DNA of 64,000 bases, from assembly GCF_019649055.1 (NCBI RefSeq), contig NW_026570227.1:2356001-2420000 (forward strand), read 5' to 3'. A program made the position numbers and the translations under genes. Positions 14,171-26,390 of the stretch are shown in pieces (the stretch's first letter is position 1; every line of letters begins with the position of its first letter). The notes under the pieces were generated by a model that saw only the letters and a list, made by a program, of their open reading frames with translations, had not been told where the DNA came from and ran no database searches. The stretch comes from Paramacrobiotus metropolitanus. Lineage: Eukaryota; Tardigrada; Eutardigrada; Parachela; Macrobiotidae.

Positions 14171-14179
14171 GGACAACTT

Positions 14180-15764
14180 TGCTGCCATCTGTTATATTAT
14201 TCATGTATTTGTTGCCTGCCATTTATGCCTAACTATTTTTGGTTGCCCGGTGACGAGTCGGCTAAGCCGAGAAGAAAGTAAGGAAAGCAGAATTTAAAAT
14301 TATTGGCGCAGCAATATCAACTTAAAATTTTGCATTAATCCATAATACATACGACACATGTACGTATTCATAAAACGTTTTAACGTCCGAAAATGTCTGT
14401 AGGGGTAAACGTCCGTAAACCTCATTTTCAGTTCATAGTAAACTCATGGTCGATGGGCAATTTCAAATGCACAGCCCGTTGCGCGTTATTTCGTACAATT
14501 ATTATTTCCGTTTGTGCGGCAAACTGTACCTGGTGCCTGGCATTCACCCAGTGTCCAGTACAGCTTGCTCACATCTTTTTTAGTTCACCGTAATCATGAT
14601 TTCCAGCTTACCACTATGATCTGTTAAAAAACAGCCGCATGCGAAGCAGAGAACGCTGCAGCTGGATGTTGCACTGAAAACGCTTTTCACGCCAGTGTAT
14701 ATGAATCTTTTTGAAGCCATGTTTTAGGGAAACTCTCCGAAACTAATGCTGATAGTCCGTTGAATCAAAAAAACTCATCAAACATTAAAAACCAGAAAGC
14801 CACTGACATCATGCAGAAACTGGCTGGCCCACTGTTAGTTAGTCCAGCACTCCAGTGAGTCCAGTCCATTAACATACTGGCCCATTGCATGGTCTGCACA
14901 AGTAGGAAATAAAGAATACTTTGCCTGGTTTTTTTAAATAAAACTGGAGCGACTAGAGGCTGCGCTGTTGAAAAACCCGAACGGGACAATACACCTGTAC
15001 AGCCTGCGCAATCCTCCTTCGCCTCCACTTGCCAAAACCATCCTAATTAAGGCAGTCGAGAGGGTGCCGGTGACGTTTGATTGCCACGACAACCGTACTA
15101 CACATACGCGCATACCTGATGACGACAGCTTTTTGGCGGTGCGATGGAACGGAAGGAAGTACACGCGAGCGGGTACCCTTGGCAACCAGTCTAAAACCAT
15201 TCACGGCGGCACCTCTTGCGGATGCACCAACACCACTTTACCGTCCGTCGGCTTCAATGTCAAGGGGCACAACTCCACATTCGCCAAGATCACGTTGAAG
15301 AACTTCACCCACGCCAGTACCGGGGAATACGAGTGCCGGTGGAACAGCGGCGCCGATGTCTTCGGCAGTCAGCGTTATTTGATAAGTGCGATGTTCACCA
15401 CGGAGGAGCTCTTTACTCCGCCCATGCACAACGTCTCCGCCAGGATTGGTGAGCGCGTGGAGCTGCGCTGCCACGTGAAATTTGATAGAATACTGGGCGA
15501 TCTGGAAACGCGGATTATGTGGACCAACGAGCACGATATTCTTGTGGCCAATGGCGCCCGTCACCTGTATCACGTGGTGCGCTATCCAAAGGGCATGACC
15601 TGGTGGCTAAACTCAACGGAGGCGATTTGCTATATTGCGCTGATTATTTCGTCGGTGAGGCGGGAGGACGGCGGACGGTATCGGTGTTGGTTCCAGGTGG
15701 AGTCTGGTGGACCATGTGCTAGAAGAGTGGCTCATGCAAAGCGCTTTCATCACAGTGACGGAGT
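14180..15764 (+). pseudogene. broken secreted two-Ig-domain gene (Ig copy A)
   Basis: This copy aligns along its whole length with the intact gene at 30750..31991. The remnant of the signal-peptide exon ends at 14277 (IFGCPV, then LSREE, donor GTAAGG) but has no ATG where the intact copy has one. The second exon begins near 14941. Its acceptor, AAG in the intact copy, reads AAA here, and an in-frame TAA sits just before the homologous part. Both Ig domains are otherwise open, with the Cys and Trp pattern and STGEYEC and DGGRYRC near the second Cys of each domain. Near 15699-15708 a 10-nt insertion that repeats GGTGGA shifts the frame and replaces the last ~23 residues; the old ending (EEWLMQSAF) is readable in the next frame. 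Three independent defects make this a recent pseudogene, though a truncated product from a downstream start cannot be excluded. Confidence 0.7.
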
Positions 15765-17012
15765 AGATTCGCAATAATCGCCGGAAGTATTTCTATAGAT
15801 TTGTTGCTTGGTATTGACTCCAATCACAGCGCTCCAATCAAAGCACTCCGTTTCATTATACATAATGGAGGGACGCTAGCTGAAAATTGCGCATAGGAAC
15901 GAATCTCGTTATCGGAGTTTTAGTAACCGGTTTTTTCTTTAACTGTGGAGTATGGTTCGCAGATTTCTCCGTTGTATACGGATTTACGATACGACCCTTG
16001 TTACCTCATGGGAAAAGTGCAACCTGTTACTGTATACGCCAAGTAAATACAAAACATTTGAAAAACTTAACAAATTAATATTCACTACAAGAGTACAAAG
16101 GACAGGCCTATATATATCAAAACGCCGGCAAAATGTTTGTGATGTATGTTGGTTGTAGGGAAGTGGTAGTACTTTTCGTTGCTCCGAGTTATCCGTACAT
16201 AGGGCAAGGGGTAAAAAAATGTTTGTTACATGCTGGCTGCCACCCCATAAAAAACAAAAAATAGTTTGTTTTAATCGCATTTTTTAAGGGGTTGTCAGGG
16301 TTTCCGTTGCGCAACCAGCTGGGGAGTTGAAAATTTTGTTATGTTGTGGTAAAAAATCACGAAAACATGCGTTACGAAATACTTCAATAGCGTATAAATA
16401 TATGTTATCCTGTTTTGCCGTTTCTTGCCGTTAAAATACATCAACGAACGCGTTTTTGTATACGTCTGCGCGTAGAAAATCGTTCCTCAGAGTCGGCCGT
16501 GCCCGTTGAAGACTGAAAAAAATTCTAACATCTCTGAGACTCTAAAGGGATCAGATCACAGATCAGATGTTACTGCCGTTGTGCCTTGGTTTAGCACATT
16601 ATTTGTCCTTTTTTGTTCGGCTCTGGAATTGGCATTCTCTTCGGAGCGCTCTTTACAAGCTGTCTACGCAGTTCTACACGCGCGTCGATAAAGATATTAT
16701 TATTACTTTTGTACGGCACATGTACGTACAAATGATAGTATTTTGCACTATAACATTAACTTAAAAATTCCCAAAAACTTCGGCCGGCATTTTGACCACA
16801 AGAAATTCTGCCGATGTTTTGACCGGCGGATCGGCCGGCGTTTTGACTTCTTAGGTTTCTTAGTTTTTCTCAGAATCTGTGCTTATATTTAAAGGCTTCT
16901 TGAGTTTCTAAATAAATTCTCTATTTCTCAGATTTCTTACAGATCCTTTTCTCCGTGGGGAAATTTTGTTAATGCGGAAAGTAAACAAATAACGGAACCC
17001 CGAACCAGTATA
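15765..17012. other. intergenic region with degenerate repeat near 16780-16960
   Basis: No gene seen. Around 16780-16850 the motif CGGCCGG..TTTTGACC recurs several times. It is followed by TTAGGTTTCTTAG-type T-rich repeats like those inside the foldback element at 21450. This may be an old, decayed relative of that element. Confidence 0.35.
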
Positions 17013-17190
17013 TAGGTTGGTGCCGGCCGTCCAGTATTACTACGCCGAATTTACTCACACTTTTGGACGGGCGTACCGGCAAATCCTTACTTTCTTCGCC
17101 CGTCCGCGATGCAGTTGGAGCGCAGTCCTCGCCATTCACCGTCTCCGTTCAGGAAGACACCTACTGGTTTCTGTATTGGCAATCAGACGG
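17013..17190 (+). pseudogene. FAM234 exon 7 fragment
   Basis: The stretch starts with an acceptor-like TATAG and GTTGGTGCCGG exactly as exon 7 of the FAM234-like gene does at 12643. It then follows that exon for about 175 nt: VYYYAE, LDG(R)TGK, LLSSP(I/V)RD, WFLYWQSD in the parent. Small insertions and deletions shift the frame inside the block, and the similarity stops within the exon. No other FAM234 exon lies nearby. It is therefore a partial, non-functional duplicate about 4.4 kb downstream of its parent in the same orientation. Confidence 0.75.
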
Positions 17191-17597
17191 GAGCCAAATA
17201 AATTATAATCTTTTTACGGTATCCAAATACTTATGCAAAAATTTTACGTAAGTGCAAACCGGGGTCAGACGCCGAGGTTCCATTTGTCCTTGCACTAAAA
17301 TTCTACCAATCGCAGTGCGAGCATTAAAATCAATGATCAAAGAGGACCGGCTACAGTAAAATGTGGTAAACAAGTGGTGTCAATCACTCTTTCCTATAGT
17401 ATAGCCTGCTACGCGTCCGTCATGCAGTGCCCGCAAAACGCGACTGCTTTTTGCTGGTGCAGAACGCCTACTCTCTCAGCTAAGCTGTACAGTAAGTACG
17501 AGCATGTCCTAAGCTCGATGCCGTTATAATCGATCCATCCAGGTTTCTCGTGGCATTCTGTTAACACTGAAACTTCAGGTGCTGCATTGTGAAATTT

Positions 17598-17790
17598 TAA
17601 GGAAAGTGACCCGGTACATGGTACCTAAATCGAGTATATGGACGCAAACTTTTACTTTCTCGCGCTCCCCAATACTTTTCAGCTTTCTTATAAGACATTC
17701 CGTAGGAAGATGATTTTTTATTACACAAGCGTGAAAAGCGTTGGTGCGCCCAAAATCCGATCCGGGAGTTATGGCTGTAAGAAAATACGA
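17598..17790 (+). repeat. dispersed repeat R, copy 1
   Basis: Shares an ordered set of blocks with 46935..47130 (+) and, inverted, with about 48135..48240 and 50025..50145. These are GGAAAGTGACCCGGTAC, then an A-rich block with CTTTC.CGCGCTCC, then ACATTC(C/T)GTA. No coding capacity is seen. It is probably the end of a non-autonomous transposable element. Confidence 0.55.
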
Positions 17791-18488
17791 AAAAGTGAAA
17801 ACGCACTCAGGTGTACCAAAAGTCTCATAATCGGCCGGTCTACTTTAAATTCCGTACATAAATGCACGTACTGTATATACGAGGTAACGAGGGGATGACA
17901 ACAGGATGACAAAAGCGCGTTTTTACATCGAATCGACCGAACCAGAGTTGCCCCTTTCTTTTCAAATAATTTTTGGAGTTTTAAAATTAAGTAATTTTAA
18001 AATTTTAGAAAAATGCTAGAACGGTGGTATTCATTGTAAAAATAATCTCCATGACGTGAGTCCATTTTTATGTTCGTTTACGTGCAAAATTTAAAGGAGA
18101 TGGGCCCATAATGAGATTCTTGGTACCCCTGAATGCATTTAAACTTTTTTCGAATTTTCTTACAGCTTCGGATGTGGCGGACACAAACGGTTTTCACGCT
18201 TATGGATACAGATCATCTGCTTACAGAATATGAGCAAAATCGGGAAGGTGATAACTGGTAATTTCACATCTACAAACTAATGCAACCCCATTTTGCACGA
18301 ATCTGTTAACTCAAAATGTCTGATGCGTCTACTGCTCATAATAACGATATCCATACCACTGCAGAATTTTCAACGGGCGTTTCTCTGCTATGCTAAATGA
18401 AACGGAGTAACCAACACGGAGCGGTGATTAGAACGACTACCAAGCAACAACAAGTCAATTATGACGTCCGTCCGGCGATTTAATATGA
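17791..18488. other. intergenic region, no gene recognised
   Basis: AT-rich spacer without a recognisable frame, repeat or site. Confidence 0.4.
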
Positions 18489-18885
18489 TCGCTGCTTTAA
18501 TCCGTCACTGCGATGAAAGCGCTTTACATAAGCCACTCTTCGAGCACATCGTCCACATGAAACCAACAGCGATATCGTCCGCCGTCCTCCCGGCCCACCG
18601 ACGGAATAATCAGCGTAACCGAGTTAAACCCTTCCATTGTGCTGAGCCACCAGGCCATGCCCTTTGGATAGAGCAGCACGTGACCCAGGTGACGGGCGCC
18701 ATGGGCCACAAGGACATCGTGCTCGTTGGTCCACATAATCCGGTGTTCCAGATCTCCCATCATCCTATCGAATCTCACGTGACAACGCAGCTCCACGCGC
18801 TCACCAATTTTGGTGGAGACGTTCTGCATGAGCGGAGTAAAGAGCTACTGCGCGGTAAACATCGCACTGATCAAATAACACGCTG
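18489..18885 (-). pseudogene. truncated Ig-domain gene relic (Ig copy B)
   Basis: On the minus strand this matches the second Ig domain of the intact Ig gene, with GERVELRCHVRFDRM, IMWTNEHD, AWWL and DGGRYRCWF. The first Ig domain and signal-peptide exon are absent; similarity begins abruptly near 18885. In the homologous frame there is a TAG where the parent has a sense codon in the inter-domain stretch, and a TAA replaces CAA six codons after DVL near the C-terminus. It is a 5'-truncated relic, inverted relative to copy A. Confidence 0.75.
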
Positions 18886-18889
18886 TTGG

Positions 18890-21449
18890 CTAGCACTGAA
18901 AGACCGAAGCGAAGCAGGAAACAAAATTAAACAAACACTTCAATGCTGATGTTTTGATATACTCGTATTTTCAAATTACGTTGTACCGCAGGTAAAATAA
19001 AACAACACTTCAAGAGGTTTATCTTTTTTTTAATTTCCTATTTTCGTTTATTATTTTGTGTTCGTTAAAATGATTAAATATATGTAGCTTTCAACATTAT
19101 TTCACTCTTATAATCTTTATTTGAAATATGAAGGATTGACCGACGTGACCAATGAGACCGACTGCACTCCCGTTTTCTTGAACTTAGAGGACCTTCGCTT
19201 CGCTTCGGTCGATCAAATCTGCAGACACATGGAGCGAAATAATCTGACTGAAGTGAATGCGCACGCAACCCACCTATCTGTACACGGTGCTGAGCGAATT
19301 TCTCGCATGCGATGTTGTTGACTAGCAGGCGCATGCGTGATATTGATTACTACAGCATTATTCCTTACGTTAACCCGTTCCACACTATGCGTGTTAGACC
19401 GACATGGTGGAGGACTTCTTCTCTCTTATTCGTAACTATGGTCATAGGTTGGTTTTAATGGTTTTGTTTCAAAGAACAGATGTTAGACTACAGTTTGCGA
19501 TGTATAACCGTTAACTCCCTCATGTCCGTAAGTTCCAGGGAGTGGCCAAACATGGTCAAAACTGACCAAACGGAGTTCTCTGAGGTCCTGCTTCCCTTTA
19601 CAGCCAACTCCACATCAGATAATTCCCAGAAAAATTATGAAAGAAGTAACTGCTAAGCTCTATACAAAATTGAAGCATAGTTCAGAGAAAAAACGTTCAG
19701 TGGTCTGTGCTGGTCAATTGAAAATACCATGTCGGTTTTGACACGGTTGGACACGGTACTAAATAATTATTATTCTTCAGAAATTCATATCAATTGACAG
19801 AAGCATCGTACACGGTACAATAAACAATCAAAAGAAAGCCCATAAATTGTTGTATTAACTGACTGGACCATAATGGTCAGCGAAGTGACCACTGGTCAGC
19901 ACAGACCGGAAACCCGAAAAATGCAATTTTTGACTAAACGCCATTAAAATAAATGTAAAAAAAATGCAAAACAGTTTTGTAATGACTGCCCTCGCTATCT
20001 TCGAAATGGCTATGACCCGTACTATCTACAATATAACCGCATAAACGACTGAACGTCGGATTGGAATAGTTGCGTGAACGGCTGTTTCGGCTATTGGCTG
20101 TACTGTGCGTTTGCTTGTGTGCGGAGTGCTATTATTGGCAACATGCCTCGTCCATCGAGCTGGCTACTCCATTGTTCATCGAACAATTCGTATTTTCTTT
20201 GCAAATTTTATCTTAACTAAACTGTAACAATGAGTGAGAAGTCCTGTAAAAGTTATTTATCTCGCGTTAATACTCGGCTAGTGACGCTTGTGCCCTTGCA
20301 TCAAGCACACATTTTGACCTTCCGGTCCGTGAGCGCCCATATTACGGCATGCCTTGTAACTTGTAGAAATCAATGTGTGCGACGCTGAGAATATAACGCA
20401 GATTTGAAGTGACTTAGAAGTCTTGTCTTCTTTTCTCAATACCGAAATTTGTTGTTTTGTACATGTGCTGACGCAAGTGTATATAACAGGCTTGGCAGAA
20501 CTTTACTGACCTTGATGTGCTAAATTCCCGTATTTCTCAACAACTGGTCACTTGTAGAACAATTTGAAGAATTGACCACCGGTATATTAACGATCGTGAT
20601 CATTTTCCGGAACCAGCCCAGCTCTTTATCTCTGCTGTTCAGTTCAGTTGTATAGCCGGATATAGCATTGCTTCCACTGCACATGTTACTCAAACTATGA
20701 TCCACATTAGGGTCGATGACCAGTTGTCCCAAACATAAGCAGAAGTGACCAACTGTTGCGAAATATCCAACTACCACTTATGTAATGGTGCATTTTAATG
20801 ATTTTTGTTTTAAATTTTTCTTGACCACTGGTCATCCCAATGACCATCACAATGCACTTGTCGTAAAGTACTCATTGAGATCTTTCGTTTGAGCTATTGA
20901 CATATTCTATGCGATTTTTTATCAGTTGTTATAAACGGCAATGGATAACATGTCGGCGCAACATGGTTACCATGCGTGTTAGGCCGACATGGTCATCTCC
21001 TGCTTGACCTATGGTCGCTAAAATTTCAAAAAATTCATTTTTTTCTTAATTGAATTTTTCTGTCCCAGACTGCCAATTTTCAAAACTGTAGTGCCATCCC
21101 TTCTGGTACCCGGTTTTCCTGGGTTAAGTACATACATTGAAGTGGCTTTCCAAAAGAAGAATTTTAAGTTATGCACACTTGCTTACTGGTATTTCTAGCT
21201 AGAAAAATAACCGATAATTTTAGCTACAGTGGCATCAAGAATACTGACCTTCTGCGAAAGATCCGAAGATCATCCGTTCGCGATGCGGCTTGTTTTCCTC
21301 TTCATCTTCCAAACATGGAGAGGAAAGCAAGTGGCACTGTGAATTGATCAAATCCCAGAAAATCGGTCAAAGCGAACACGGGCGGTAAATACCAGCTCCT
21401 ACACAGATTTGTGATTTATATAATTATGGTTTATTGCTACTGTATGTAT
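18890..21449. other. intergenic region with short repeated motifs
   Basis: No gene recognised. ATGCGTGTTAG(A/G)CCGACATGGT occurs near 19388 and again, in the same orientation, near 20970. GGTCTGTGCTG-type and GACCACTGGTCA-type words recur between 19560 and 20840, partly inverted to each other. These could bound an old repeat of about 1.6 kb, but I see no transposase-like frame. Confidence 0.35.
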
Positions 21450-22269
21450 TCGCGTCCGATCACTTCGGGCGCGACTTACATTTCGGCCGCACAGGTTCAC
21501 TTCGGCCAACGTTCATTTCGGCCGTGGCTCATTTCGGCCAACACTCATTTCGGCAACTGGACACTTCTGCCATCATAGGTTTTCTTTGGTTTCCTACGTT
21601 TTCTAGGTTTTCGAGGATTTTAGTTATTAGGGTTTCTTTGGTTTTTTTAATTTCTTAGATTTTTATGTTTATTAGCTTTATTACATTTTTTTGGTTCCTA
21701 AGTTTCTTAGGTTTCTTAGAATTCTGAGGTTTATTAGGTTTCTTAGGTTTCTGAGGTTTCTTAGGTTTTCATAGATTTGTTATGGTTTCTTAAGTTTTTT
21801 AGGTTTTCTTTGATTTTCTTTTGTTTTCATAGATATTCTTAGGTTATCCTTAGATGATTTATGATAATAAGAAGATTTCTTTTCATTTTTATATTTTTTT
21901 TGGTGTTTTACGAAGTTACGGTTAGGTTTTCAGTACTCTCCTGGCAGGCTTCGTGACTTCGGGTTATCGAATGGGAGACAGGATGGTGACAGTAACACTT
22001 CAAGAACTGCTAAAACAAATTGTGCGTGCAAATTGATCTGAACGCGGCCATTTGCTATCATTTTTTGATTCAACGGTTTTAAGTTTCCGACAAATTTATA
22101 TCGAAAGTAACCTTTTTGGGTAAATCAAACCAAAATAGGCGTCGGCCGAAATGTAATGTGGCCGAAGTGAATGGCGGCCGAAGTGAATGGCGGCCGAAGT
22201 GAATGGCGGCCGAAAAACTTTGGCCGAAATGAAGGCGGCCGAAATGAAAACGGCCGAAATGATCGGTAG
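21450..22269. mobile_element. foldback (long-TIR) element, copy 1
   Basis: Both ends consist of a tandem, degenerate (A/G)TTTCGGCC / GGCCGAAAT-type unit in opposite orientations: left from TCGCGTCCGATCACTTCGG, right ending GGCCGAAATGATCGGTAG. The middle is T-rich with repeated TTAGGTTTC words. There is no open frame, so the element is non-autonomous. A second copy at 43192..44093 lies in the opposite orientation and has the same two distinct outer ends (TCGCGTCCGAT and CTACCGAT). That defines the borders. No clear target-site duplication is visible. Confidence 0.75.
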
Positions 22270-22282
22270 CCTACATTAGGGC

Positions 22283-22330
22283 TACAGTAGCACTTTTTTA
22301 AGTCGAGCCAAAGTACGAAAAACTAAAGTT
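22283..22330 (+). repeat. DIRS left inverted terminal repeat
   Basis: Begins TACAGTAGCACTTTTTTAAG and pairs with the reverse complement of 26846..26893 with only a few mismatches over about 48 bp. Confidence 0.85.
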
Positions 22331-22515
22331 AAATTCGGTATGCCGCTAACAGTACATCTTTGCTGGTAATATGGAAACAAGCGCCATGTTGCGGTATCTG
22401 AGAGCGAGCAGGTCGGCGTATCGGGGCAAGTGCGAAATCGGAGTCGGTGCAGGCGGACCTCACCACCACGAGTTTCCGACATCCCTTCTATGCCCGACTG
22501 CCCCCAAAAAACCAA

Positions 22516-23493
22516 CTACCCTCCGTGGTAGTGGTTGACCGCTACTGGGCCATCATTGCGGATGTAGCGTGCGTAGCAGCTGCTTTTCCATCTCGCAGCG
22601 CGCTGGATCAGGCGGTCTGGTACGTTATTGCTAGCGGCGGTGGTCGCGGCGCCGATCCGGAAGCTGTGTGTGTGAATCCGGTGCTGATCCGGGTGCCCCT
22701 CTAGGAGGCGGTGAAGTGAGGCTTTAACTGAACGCCTGGTAAGGAAGCGGCCGTCTTGGTGAACGAAGAGAGGCCACCTTCCAGCCGGCAACGTGAACTG
22801 CGTATGAGCAAGGTACTTCCGGTAAGCCTGCACGGGACACACCGACCGGCCGGTCGCCGCCAGCGCTACGGTGCAGCCTTGCCCGGCTTGGTCGGTCTTG
22901 GTAATCTTAAGGCGCACGACGACTTGGTTTCCGCAGTCCGTCAAGTCTTCAGGAATGAGAGTGTGCCGATGGTCGCATCGATTTTCCCGTGGGCTGCTCA
23001 CTTCGCCGATACGTAGGAAACCGAAGTACAGCATGGTGAAGACGGCCCACAGTAGAGACTGTTCGTAAGGGTAAATTCCAATTCGGCGAAGGTTGTGTTT
23101 CAGGCGCCGCAGTGTCTGCAGGGTCACTGGCTGGCGTGTGTCCGGGCGCGGGGCAGCCAGGTGTCGGTAGCCTTGCAGTGCCCGCACCACTAGGTCGTGA
23201 TCTGTGGGCGATCTCACATCCGCTTCGCGATGGCGGTTATGTATGCCGGCGAGGTACACTGTCACGGTGCGGAACGATTTCTTTGTGGTGAACTGGTGAG
23301 CGACGTATTCGGCAACGGTGTCCGCTAATGCTGGCAGGCAGCTGACCGATCGGAGGTCACAAAGCGCTTCAAACTGGTTGAATGCCGCGTCGTACGTCTT
23401 CCTTGTGGACTCGGCGACGCGGGCGCTTAGCAGCCGGTCGAGGTTAATTGACCGGCGTAAGTTTGCAGTAGCTGCGGGAAAATGTCCGGGCAT
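22516..23493 (-). CDS. DIRS element: tyrosine recombinase region
   Basis: Part of the retroelement. The region reads as a phage-integrase-like recombinase of about 325 residues. An N-terminal SAM-like DNA-binding half (STRKTYDAAFNQF) is followed by a catalytic half with LRIGE and the HSFRIG box holding the His and Arg of the active site, and a terminal YARY holding the nucleophile candidate. In this family the enzyme inserts a circular cDNA without making target duplications. Treated as a fossil. Confidence 0.8.
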   Translation of the reverse strand: MPGHFPAATANLRRSINLDRLLSARVAESTRKTYDAAFNQFEALCDLRSVSCLPALADTVAEYVAHQFTTKKSFRTVTVYLAGIHNRHREADVRSPTDHDLVVRALQGYRHLAAPRPDTRQPVTLQTLRRLKHNLRRIGIYPYEQSLLWAVFTMLYFGFLRIGEVSSPRENRCDHRHTLIPEDLTDCGNQVVVRLKITKTDQAGQGCTVALAATGRSVCPVQAYRKYLAHTQFTLPAGRWPLFVHQDGRFLTRRSVKASLHRLLEGHPDQHRIHTHSFRIGAATTAASNNVPDRLIQRAARWKSSCYARYIRNDGPVAVNHYHGG

Positions 23494-25171
23494 GGATCCG
23501 GTTGCTCCAACGCTGCTGGTGCGAGCATCCGAAATCTGTGGTGCTGAAAACGAGAGAGAGAGAGTCAGCGATCGGGTTGTTAATGCCGCGTATGTGCTTG
23601 AGCGTGAAAGTCATGTTAGCAGAAGCGGCCGCTGCCAGCATGCGACGCATGATGTCCAATACGCCGCTGTTGGCCGAACGCAGGTTTTCCCATACCAGCG
23701 TGGCGCCTTCATTATCACAGTGGAAGATGACTCTCTTTCCGCGCAACCTCGAGCCCCAAACAATTAGACTGAGAAGTATGGGGATCAATTCTAAATACTC
23801 GATGCATGGCTTTTGCAGAAGAATCCACTGTGGCCAACGAAGCTGAAACCATGACCCTTGGTAGAACGCCCCGAGTCCTTGAGTACCATAGGGCAGAGGC
23901 ATCTGTGTACAGGCTGAGTACGTCTGCTCGCGTCCAGTCCGGGTGAATGAAAGAGGCCGTACCGTTCCAGGCTGGGAGAAACTCCCTCCACCATGCGAGG
24001 TCTTTCCGGAATTCGGCGCTGACGGCAATCAATCTTTTGTTACGGTTGTCCGCAAGGAGAGCGATCATCCGCCGAGTGAACAGCCGGCTTGCTGGGATGC
24101 ACTTGGTTGCAAAAGTGAGTTTCCCGATCAATCTTTGGAGCTGTTGTTTCGTGCAGTGATCACGGCTGCTCCATTCTGTTAGTGCATCTTCAGTGCTTCG
24201 TCTTTTGTCGTCGGGCAGGCTGAGTGTCTGACGGACCGAGTACAGCCGAATGCCCAGGAACGTCAGCTGAGTCGCGGGCCCCTCGGTCTTGTCATGCGCC
24301 AAGGGGACCCCAAGCTCACTGCACGTCTGGGTCATGGCGTCCATTAATATGCTACACTGGTTGCTTCCTGGTTTGCCCAGGAACAGATAGTCGTCGACGT
24401 AGTGTAGCATACTGTTGAGACCGGTCACATCTGACACGAACCAGTGAATTGCGCTGGCAAACAGCTCAAACACATACGAAGACGCCCTGCATCCAAAGGG
24501 TAGCACGACATCGAAGAAAAACTCGCCGTTCCACGGGTATCCGAGGAGGTTCCACTCCGCCGGGCGTACAGGGGTCAGTCGGAAGGCGGCTTTTACATCC
24601 ATCTTCGCCATCAGCGCACCTCTCCCGAGTTCTGTCAAGATGGAAACAGCGTGGTCTACGGTACAGTACTCGAGCGAAGCTGCGTGATGTCGATATAATC
24701 GTTCACGCTGTCGCCGTGCTGCTGCGACAAATCCAGAATATTCCGGATACTGCCGTCTTTCTTTATTCGAGCGCCCAGGGCGTTGCAGACAAAGTACGGC
24801 AGCGGTGGGGAGGGAAATGGCCCGATTGTGTGACCGGCATCCAATTCTTTGCGGATGCTGGCGGTAACCGCGTGGTGCTTTTTGCGAGCAGTGGCGGCAT
24901 TCGGCGTTGCCCGTGATTTCTGGGGTCCGTGATAGTAGACGGTGCAGCCGTCCGTAAGTGAAGTTGCAATGAATAGGCATAACGAAGGGTCCGGATGGCG
25001 GGCGAGCAGTTTGGTGAAGGCGTCGGCTCGAAGCGGCGTCGTGGCTCTTGCCGGCACTGTCGCCCACCTACTTGTCGAGTTTTGGACAGGTAGCCGTCCG
25101 GTGCTGGCGGTCCCCGCAGCTGGCGCATGCGTGGATCCTACAGGCGCGACACGGTGTTTGGCAGCTACCAT
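23444..25171 (-). CDS. DIRS element: reverse transcriptase and RNase H region
   Basis: Part of the retroelement. Reverse-transcriptase hallmarks include MDVKAAFRLTPV, the YVDD catalytic box and LTFLGIRL. An RNase H-like stretch follows (YTDAS, then HCDNEGA and IADSLS). No adenine methyltransferase domain, present in some DIRS members, was recognised. The coding part extends over overlapping frames. Treated as a fossil; no reconstruction is offered. Confidence 0.8.
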
Positions 25172-26390
25172 ACTTGTAGTTCCGGCAGATTTCCCCGTCT
25201 GCGGCGGTTGCCTGCCGAAAGGGCTGCCCGTATCCGGGGCTGGCCCTTTCTGGGCGCGGAGCAGTTGTTAATGTAGTGGCCAACTTCTCCGCAGTTCCGG
25301 CATCGCTCGTCTCCCGTCTTTCAGGGCGCGGTTTTTCCTCCTTCTCCGGTTTCGCAGCGAACTCGCCGCCGTTACCCGCTGCATTTTGAATGCAGTCGAT
25401 ATAGGTGTCCTCGTGCTGGTGTGTCCATTGGTCGAAATCATAAGGGTGACCCATCATGTGCGCGCGAAACTGACGATCATACCCGAGCCAGTTGGCGGTC
25501 GGAACTTCACGGTCGACGTATGATGCAATCAGATCCATGCACTTAAAGTACCGGGGACCCAGTTCTGGCGCTACGTGGGAGCGGTACTGGCAAAAACCGT
25601 GAAGGCGCGCATCCACGATGAGTAGGAATCAATCTTTACTTTTTCCGTCTTCAGGCTTGATCGTAACCTTTCCGTTGACGAAAACCATCTTTGCGTCCAG
25701 TTTCTTTGGCTTCTCGACGCAGTTCTTAGGGAGCAGCAGATCAAGTTCGAAGTATTCGGTGAGGTCCAGGAGCTTCTTCTGCAGTTTCTTGGAAACAGAT
25801 CGAAAATAAGGACGAAACGGGCCTGGGCGGCTAGCGGATGGCATGGGTCCCAGGCGACTGAACACGTCGGCGCGGCCACCGAAGCGGCTGTCGGCGAGGC
25901 GTAGCGGGGACCCAACCGATGACTCGCTGCTAAGAGAAGACTGGGAGCTGCTTCGCTTACCTCTTTTGGGTTCGCGCTTCCGTTTACGGGTGACCTCCAC
26001 GCCGTGGTCCCCGGATTGATGTACGATTCGGCCGAGATCATCGCCGATCTGGATTTGCAGCTGCGGCGGTGGCACGGGTGGTCCCGGCTGCGGGGGCGCC
26101 GATAAGCCTGGCGCCGGGGGCGCCGGTATGCTTGGTGCCGGGTCTGTAGGTGTTGGTAAGACCTGCCGCTCCATGATCGTGATCAGTTTGTCGATTTTGT
26201 TTGTTCTTGCTGCTTCTGCTGCTGTTGCACCACTGTCTGTAGCGTCGGCTCGGGAACCTCCGCAGCACTGGGTGCGGAGGTAGCCGTGGCGGGTTGTTTT
26301 TAGTCGAAGCTGTCCGCTTTGCTCTTGTCTGTGGTATCCTTGCTGCTGCAGCCGCCTGTTGCGCATTTTCTCTTCTCTTAGTCATGTTAG
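25068..26390 (-). CDS. DIRS element: gag-like region
   Basis: Part of the retroelement upstream of the polymerase. It is rich in Pro, Gln, Arg and Ser at the start, with a central conserved-looking stretch (KKLLDLTEYFELDLLLP). A Cys/His cluster lies near the end (CRNYKYGSC, then CRACRIHACASCGDRQH), consistent with a nucleic-acid-binding zinc finger. Treated as a fossil. Confidence 0.65.

Noticed and set aside
18461-18949. 162-codon plus-strand frame
   Set aside because: Antisense shadow of the Ig copy B relic.
22447-25271. Several plus-strand frames across the DIRS element
   Set aside because: Antisense to the recombinase, reverse transcriptase and gag-like regions; no independent motif.
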